Assembly: GCA_958451705.1 (NCBI GenBank)
Contig: CAUDRD010000050.1
Span: 1 to 9,078, forward strand
Direction of reading: 5' to 3'
Length of the DNA stretch: 9,078 bases
Origin: an uncultured Oscillospiraceae bacterium
GTDB lineage: Bacteria; Bacillota; Clostridia; Oscillospirales; Acutalibacteraceae
The notes beneath the pieces are model-generated. The model saw nothing but the letters and a program-made list of their open reading frames with translations. It did not search any database and was not told the DNA's origin. Positions 6,557 to 9,078 of this stretch are shown here, one piece after another (positions within the stretch are counted from its first letter, which is position 1; each line of letters opens with the position of its first letter). The position numbers and the translations under genes were made by a program.

Positions 6557-6964
6557 GTGGCAGGATATAACCCTATTGATAAAGTCGGGACTAAACTCAG
6601 TCCTGACGGAACAATTGCTGACGGCGTTACTCTGCCAGCTCCTACCACTTATCAGTACAAGTGGGAAGATGTCTCCGATTCTTCAGCTAAACGCACTGAG
6701 GATATGGAGATGCATAAAAACCGTAAAGGCAGAGTTGCAGGACTTGACCTTGGTTGGGAAAGGGTAAAAATTTCGGACTGCTCCAAAATTATAAAGGCAT
6801 TTAAGCCCGAATATGTTTATATACGCTATCTCGATGCTGAAACAGGCGCATTTGAAACGAGACTCTTTTATACGGGTCCCGGAACTGCACCGCTGTTTGA
6901 TACCAAAACCGGCAAATGGGACAGTCTCAGCTTTCAAATTACCACAAAGGGGAATGTACTTTGA
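6557..6964 (+). CDS. Distal-tail-position protein, DUF6711-like
   Basis: This 135-residue protein lies between the tape measure and tail hub genes, the usual place of the distal tail (Dit) protein. It is shorter than a classical Dit (about 220-300 residues) and instead resembles short Firmicutes phage proteins I recall as DUF6711. These have a GVxLPxPxxYxxxxxDISD-like start (here GVTLPAPTTYQYKWEDVSDS, about residues 23-42), then RxxKGRVAGLDLGW, a middle segment KPEYVYIRYLDAETGAFETRLFYTGP and a last strand SLSFQITTKGN. The protein is probably a beta-rich tail-tip ring component connecting tube and hub. An N-terminal extension of about 20 residues (AGYNPIDKVGTKLSPDG) precedes the usual start of the family motif. 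The GTG start is chosen by spacing and by avoiding a long overlap. The end overlaps the next TTG as TTGA. Confidence 0.7.
   Translation: MAGYNPIDKVGTKLSPDGTIADGVTLPAPTTYQYKWEDVSDSSAKRTEDMEMHKNRKGRVAGLDLGWERVKISDCSKIIKAFKPEYVYIRYLDAETGAFETRLFYTGPGTAPLFDTKTGKWDSLSFQITTKGNVL
6946..6953 (+). promoter_or_regulatory. Ribosome binding site for the TTG start of the tail hub gene
   Basis: AAAGGGGA lies seven bases before TTG at 6961, which overlaps the preceding TGA as TTGA. The encoded N-terminus (INITSKALEALKDGTSQ) looks like a normal tail hub beginning, so the TTG start is credible. No ATG or GTG occurs close by in this frame. Confidence 0.7.
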
Positions 6965-9078
6965 TTAATATTACTTCAAAAGCACTCGAAGCCTTAAAAG
7001 ACGGAACCTCTCAAAAAATACAAATTTCTGTCAGTCCCCTTAAGGGTGAAGCTTTCGAGTTAACAGATGAAAATTTAGCCCTGAACGGACTTACTATTGA
7101 AAGGCTCTGTGTAAACGGCGATGAGTTTGAAACAGGTACCTGCTGCGCTTCCACTGCAAAGATTACTTTAGATAATTCAGAAGGAAGCTTTAACGAAGTA
7201 TTTTTCGGCGGAGCGGTTTTGAACATCAAAATCGGTATAGAGTATGAAAATACCGTCGAATGGCTTCCGCTGGGTGTTTATACAGTGGACGAGCAGCCGA
7301 GAAAACTTTCATCCATAACCCTTGAAGCTTATGACAATATGGTAAGACTTGATATTGCGGCCGCCGATCTTCCTTTGCCGGCAAGCAGAAGAACTCTTGT
7401 GAGATGGTGTATTGAGCAGGCAGGACTTGTGTGCGACGATTATTCCATGTTTTCGGATTCTTCAGAAAGCGGAGGATATATTTCGGGCGTTCCCGAATTC
7501 AGTGAAGCGCCTACTCTCAGGCAGCTCATTATGTACTGCTGCGAGCTGGACGGCGTGTGCGGCTATGCTGACGGCGACGGACATATTGTTTTTAAAGATT
7601 ACGGAGGAAACGAGGCTTTCGGTATAGATGAAAGCTTTCGTTACCAAACGGTTAATTTAGAAGAAGCCGATACCGTTATTAACGGCATTCGGCTTCTTTC
7701 AGGAGAAGAGATTTATCCGGCAGAGATAACAGGAGATTATATCATTGAAATAAGCTCCAATCCGCTTTTTGATGCCTGTGACAATAAATCAAAATGCGCC
7801 GAGCTTCTAAACGCAAAATTCGCAGGAAGAGCCTATCGAGGTTTTTCCTGCGAAACTCTTTCTCTGCCGTTTTTACAGCCTCTTGATGCCGTCAGTTTTA
7901 TAAAAAATTCTGTACCTTACAGCAGTTTTATCACAAATACGTCATATACACTTAACGGAAAAATGACGATCGAGTCGAAGTGTATAAGTCAGACACAAAA
8001 GGGCTATGCCACTTTGGGCTCCCTTACACAGTCACAAAAGGGTGTGCTGGAGAAAACAAAGCATGAGCTTAAAAAGGATTTGGAAAACAGGGAACAGGCG
8101 GTTCTCGACCTTAACGAGGTGGTAAACGCCTCCCTGGGATTTTATACAACAAACGTAAAAGACTCCGTTACAGGGGCAATTAAGCAGTATATGCACGATA
8201 AGCCCTCCCTTGAGGAAAGCGGAACCATCTACACTAAAACCGAACAGGGCTTTGCATGGACAAACAGCGGCTGGAATGACGGCAATCCTGTATGGAATTA
8301 CGGAATAGACAAAAACGGAAACGCCGTACTTAACGCCATAAGCGCAAATAAGATTTCCGCCGAATATATTGAGGGCGACCTTATTTCCGGTAAAGAGCTT
8401 CACATTAAGTTTATGAAAAACGACGAGGCGGTGTCTCTCGACCAGGGCTTCAGCGATATTGAACAGCAGCTTACTGCCACTGGAGGACAGCTTGTAAGCC
8501 AGATCCAGCAGGTTTCCGATTCCCTGGGGGAGGAGGTTGAGGGAGTAAAGGCAGGAATCTCTACCCTTACCCAGACCGTGGACGGCATGAGTCTCAGCCT
8601 TTCTTCAACGGGAGCAGGAAATTTAATTAAAAACAGCGTCGGCTATTTCGGCCTTGACGGATGGGACTGTTACGGCCTTGTAAGCGTCATACCCGAGAAC
8701 TTTGCAAACTCCTCCGCCTCAAAAAGCGGATTTGCGGTGGTAATGGGTTCGTATATGTCCCAAACAATTCCCACCTGGGCGGGAAAGACTTATACAATCT
8801 CTTTTCTGCTCCTTCAGGACCCTGACAGCATATCCCATTTTACTGTTTCCGGAGGAGCTTCCGACATACAGATGACCTTCAGCGGCAAGCTGTACGACAG
8901 AGAGCTTCAGCAGGTATCCGTAGTATCAACGGGAAGCCTTACAATAAAATTTCAGGTGGAAACTGGCGGAGCCGCCATAAGCGATCTTATGTGCAATATC
9001 GGCTCCTTTGCCGCACCCTGGACAAGCGCTCCAAATGAGATGTTTGACACGAACTTTTCCTTTAATAATGAGGGCTTT
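6961..9078 (+). CDS. Tail hub / tail-associated receptor-binding protein (partial, open at window end)
   Basis: The frame runs 706 codons without a stop to the window edge. Residues 1 to about 345 look like a phage tail hub of the gp27/Tal or 'minor structural protein' kind: LGVYTVDEQPRKLSSITLEAYDNM (marks about residues 102-125), EAPTLRQLIMYCCELDGVCG (about 182-201) followed by DGHIVFKDYG, and LPFLQPLDAVSFI near 302. Residues about 347-400 are charged, heptad-like helix. GFAWTNSGWNDGNPVWNYGIDKNGNAVLNAISANKI (marks about 428-463) is a motif of clostridial phage tail proteins linking hub and tip. Another coiled-coil-like stretch spans about 480-545. From about 554, NLIKNSVGYFGLDGWD opens a beta-rich domain with aromatic residues, resembling a carbohydrate-binding jelly-roll. 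It probably anchors the tail tip and contacts the cell surface. No endopeptidase motif is visible so far. The start is TTG. Confidence 0.85.
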   Translation, partial: MINITSKALEALKDGTSQKIQISVSPLKGEAFELTDENLALNGLTIERLCVNGDEFETGTCCASTAKITLDNSEGSFNEVFFGGAVLNIKIGIEYENTVEWLPLGVYTVDEQPRKLSSITLEAYDNMVRLDIAAADLPLPASRRTLVRWCIEQAGLVCDDYSMFSDSSESGGYISGVPEFSEAPTLRQLIMYCCELDGVCGYADGDGHIVFKDYGGNEAFGIDESFRYQTVNLEEADTVINGIRLLSGEEIYPAEITGDYIIEISSNPLFDACDNKSKCAELLNAKFAGRAYRGFSCETLSLPFLQPLDAVSFIKNSVPYSSFITNTSYTLNGKMTIESKCISQTQKGYATLGSLTQSQKGVLEKTKHELKKDLENREQAVLDLNEVVNASLGFYTTNVKDSVTGAIKQYMHDKPSLEESGTIYTKTEQGFAWTNSGWNDGNPVWNYGIDKNGNAVLNAISANKISAEYIEGDLISGKELHIKFMKNDEAVSLDQGFSDIEQQLTATGGQLVSQIQQVSDSLGEEVEGVKAGISTLTQTVDGMSLSLSSTGAGNLIKNSVGYFGLDGWDCYGLVSVIPENFANSSASKSGFAVVMGSYMSQTIPTWAGKTYTISFLLLQDPDSISHFTVSGGASDIQMTFSGKLYDRELQQVSVVSTGSLTIKFQVETGGAAISDLMCNIGSFAAPWTSAPNEMFDTNFSFNNEGF
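7661..7698 (+). repeat. Long hairpin (nested inverted repeat) inside the tail hub gene
   Basis: AAGAAGCCGA at 7661-7670 pairs perfectly with TCGGCTTCTT at 7689-7698. Inside it, CCGTT at 7673-7677 pairs with AACGG at 7681-7685 around a three-base ATT loop. The two stems are separated by a small internal loop (TA against CAT). Fifteen base pairs in 38 bases is a strong predicted RNA stem. It lies wholly inside coding sequence (EADTVINGIRLL). No U-run follows, so it does not look like an intrinsic terminator. Confidence 0.75.

Noticed and set aside
8032..8403. A 123-codon open frame on the minus strand opposite the tail hub gene.
   Set aside because: It is fully inside a continuous, domain-consistent + strand gene, and no ribosome site or promoter supports it.
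1..9078. CRISPR arrays, tRNA genes, insertion sequences, attachment sites, defence or anti-defence islands.
   Set aside because: No spaced direct repeats, cloverleaf-like segments, transposase-like proteins or non-structural accessory genes were seen; nearly every base is used by virion genes.

Overview
The window is a block of tailed-phage (siphovirus-type) virion assembly genes, all on the + strand and packed almost without gaps. Strong GGAGG-type ribosome sites, TTG and GTG starts beside ATG, and protein types best known from Listeria A118-like and gut clostridial phages or prophages point to a Firmicutes host, probably class Clostridia. That host call is inference. Nothing in the window (no integrase, repressor, att site or host gene) decides between a free phage and a prophage.

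Layout: the C-terminal end of an upstream protein that is probably the capsid scaffold (3-143); major capsid protein (169-1035); head-tail connector (1054-1404); head-closure or minor capsid protein (1408-1743); Minor_capsid_2-type neck protein (1740-2132); tail-terminator or minor capsid protein (2129-2575); major tail (tube) protein (2576-3067); two tail assembly chaperones, the second of the Gp15 family (3086-3526 and 3523-4098); tape measure protein (4099-6552); a DUF6711-like protein in the distal-tail slot (6557-6964); and a long tail hub / receptor-binding protein that starts at 6961 and runs open past the window end.

The order follows assembly. Scaffold and capsid protein form the procapsid; connector, closure and terminator proteins make the neck; the chaperones load the tape measure protein, around which tube protein polymerises; the last two proteins form the tail tip that meets the host surface. 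Adjacent genes are separated by 25 bases or fewer, and several overlap as ATGA or TTGA. No promoter or terminator is visible between them, so they probably form one late transcript with translational coupling.

This is a conventional morphogenesis module and I see no clear undescribed system. The points worth a second look are a long perfect-arm hairpin inside the tail hub gene, abrupt base-composition shifts inside the tape measure and hub genes that suggest mosaic exchange, the chaperone pair with a coupled -1 overlap and no canonical slippery site, and the in-frame TAA-TTG junction between chaperone and tape measure.
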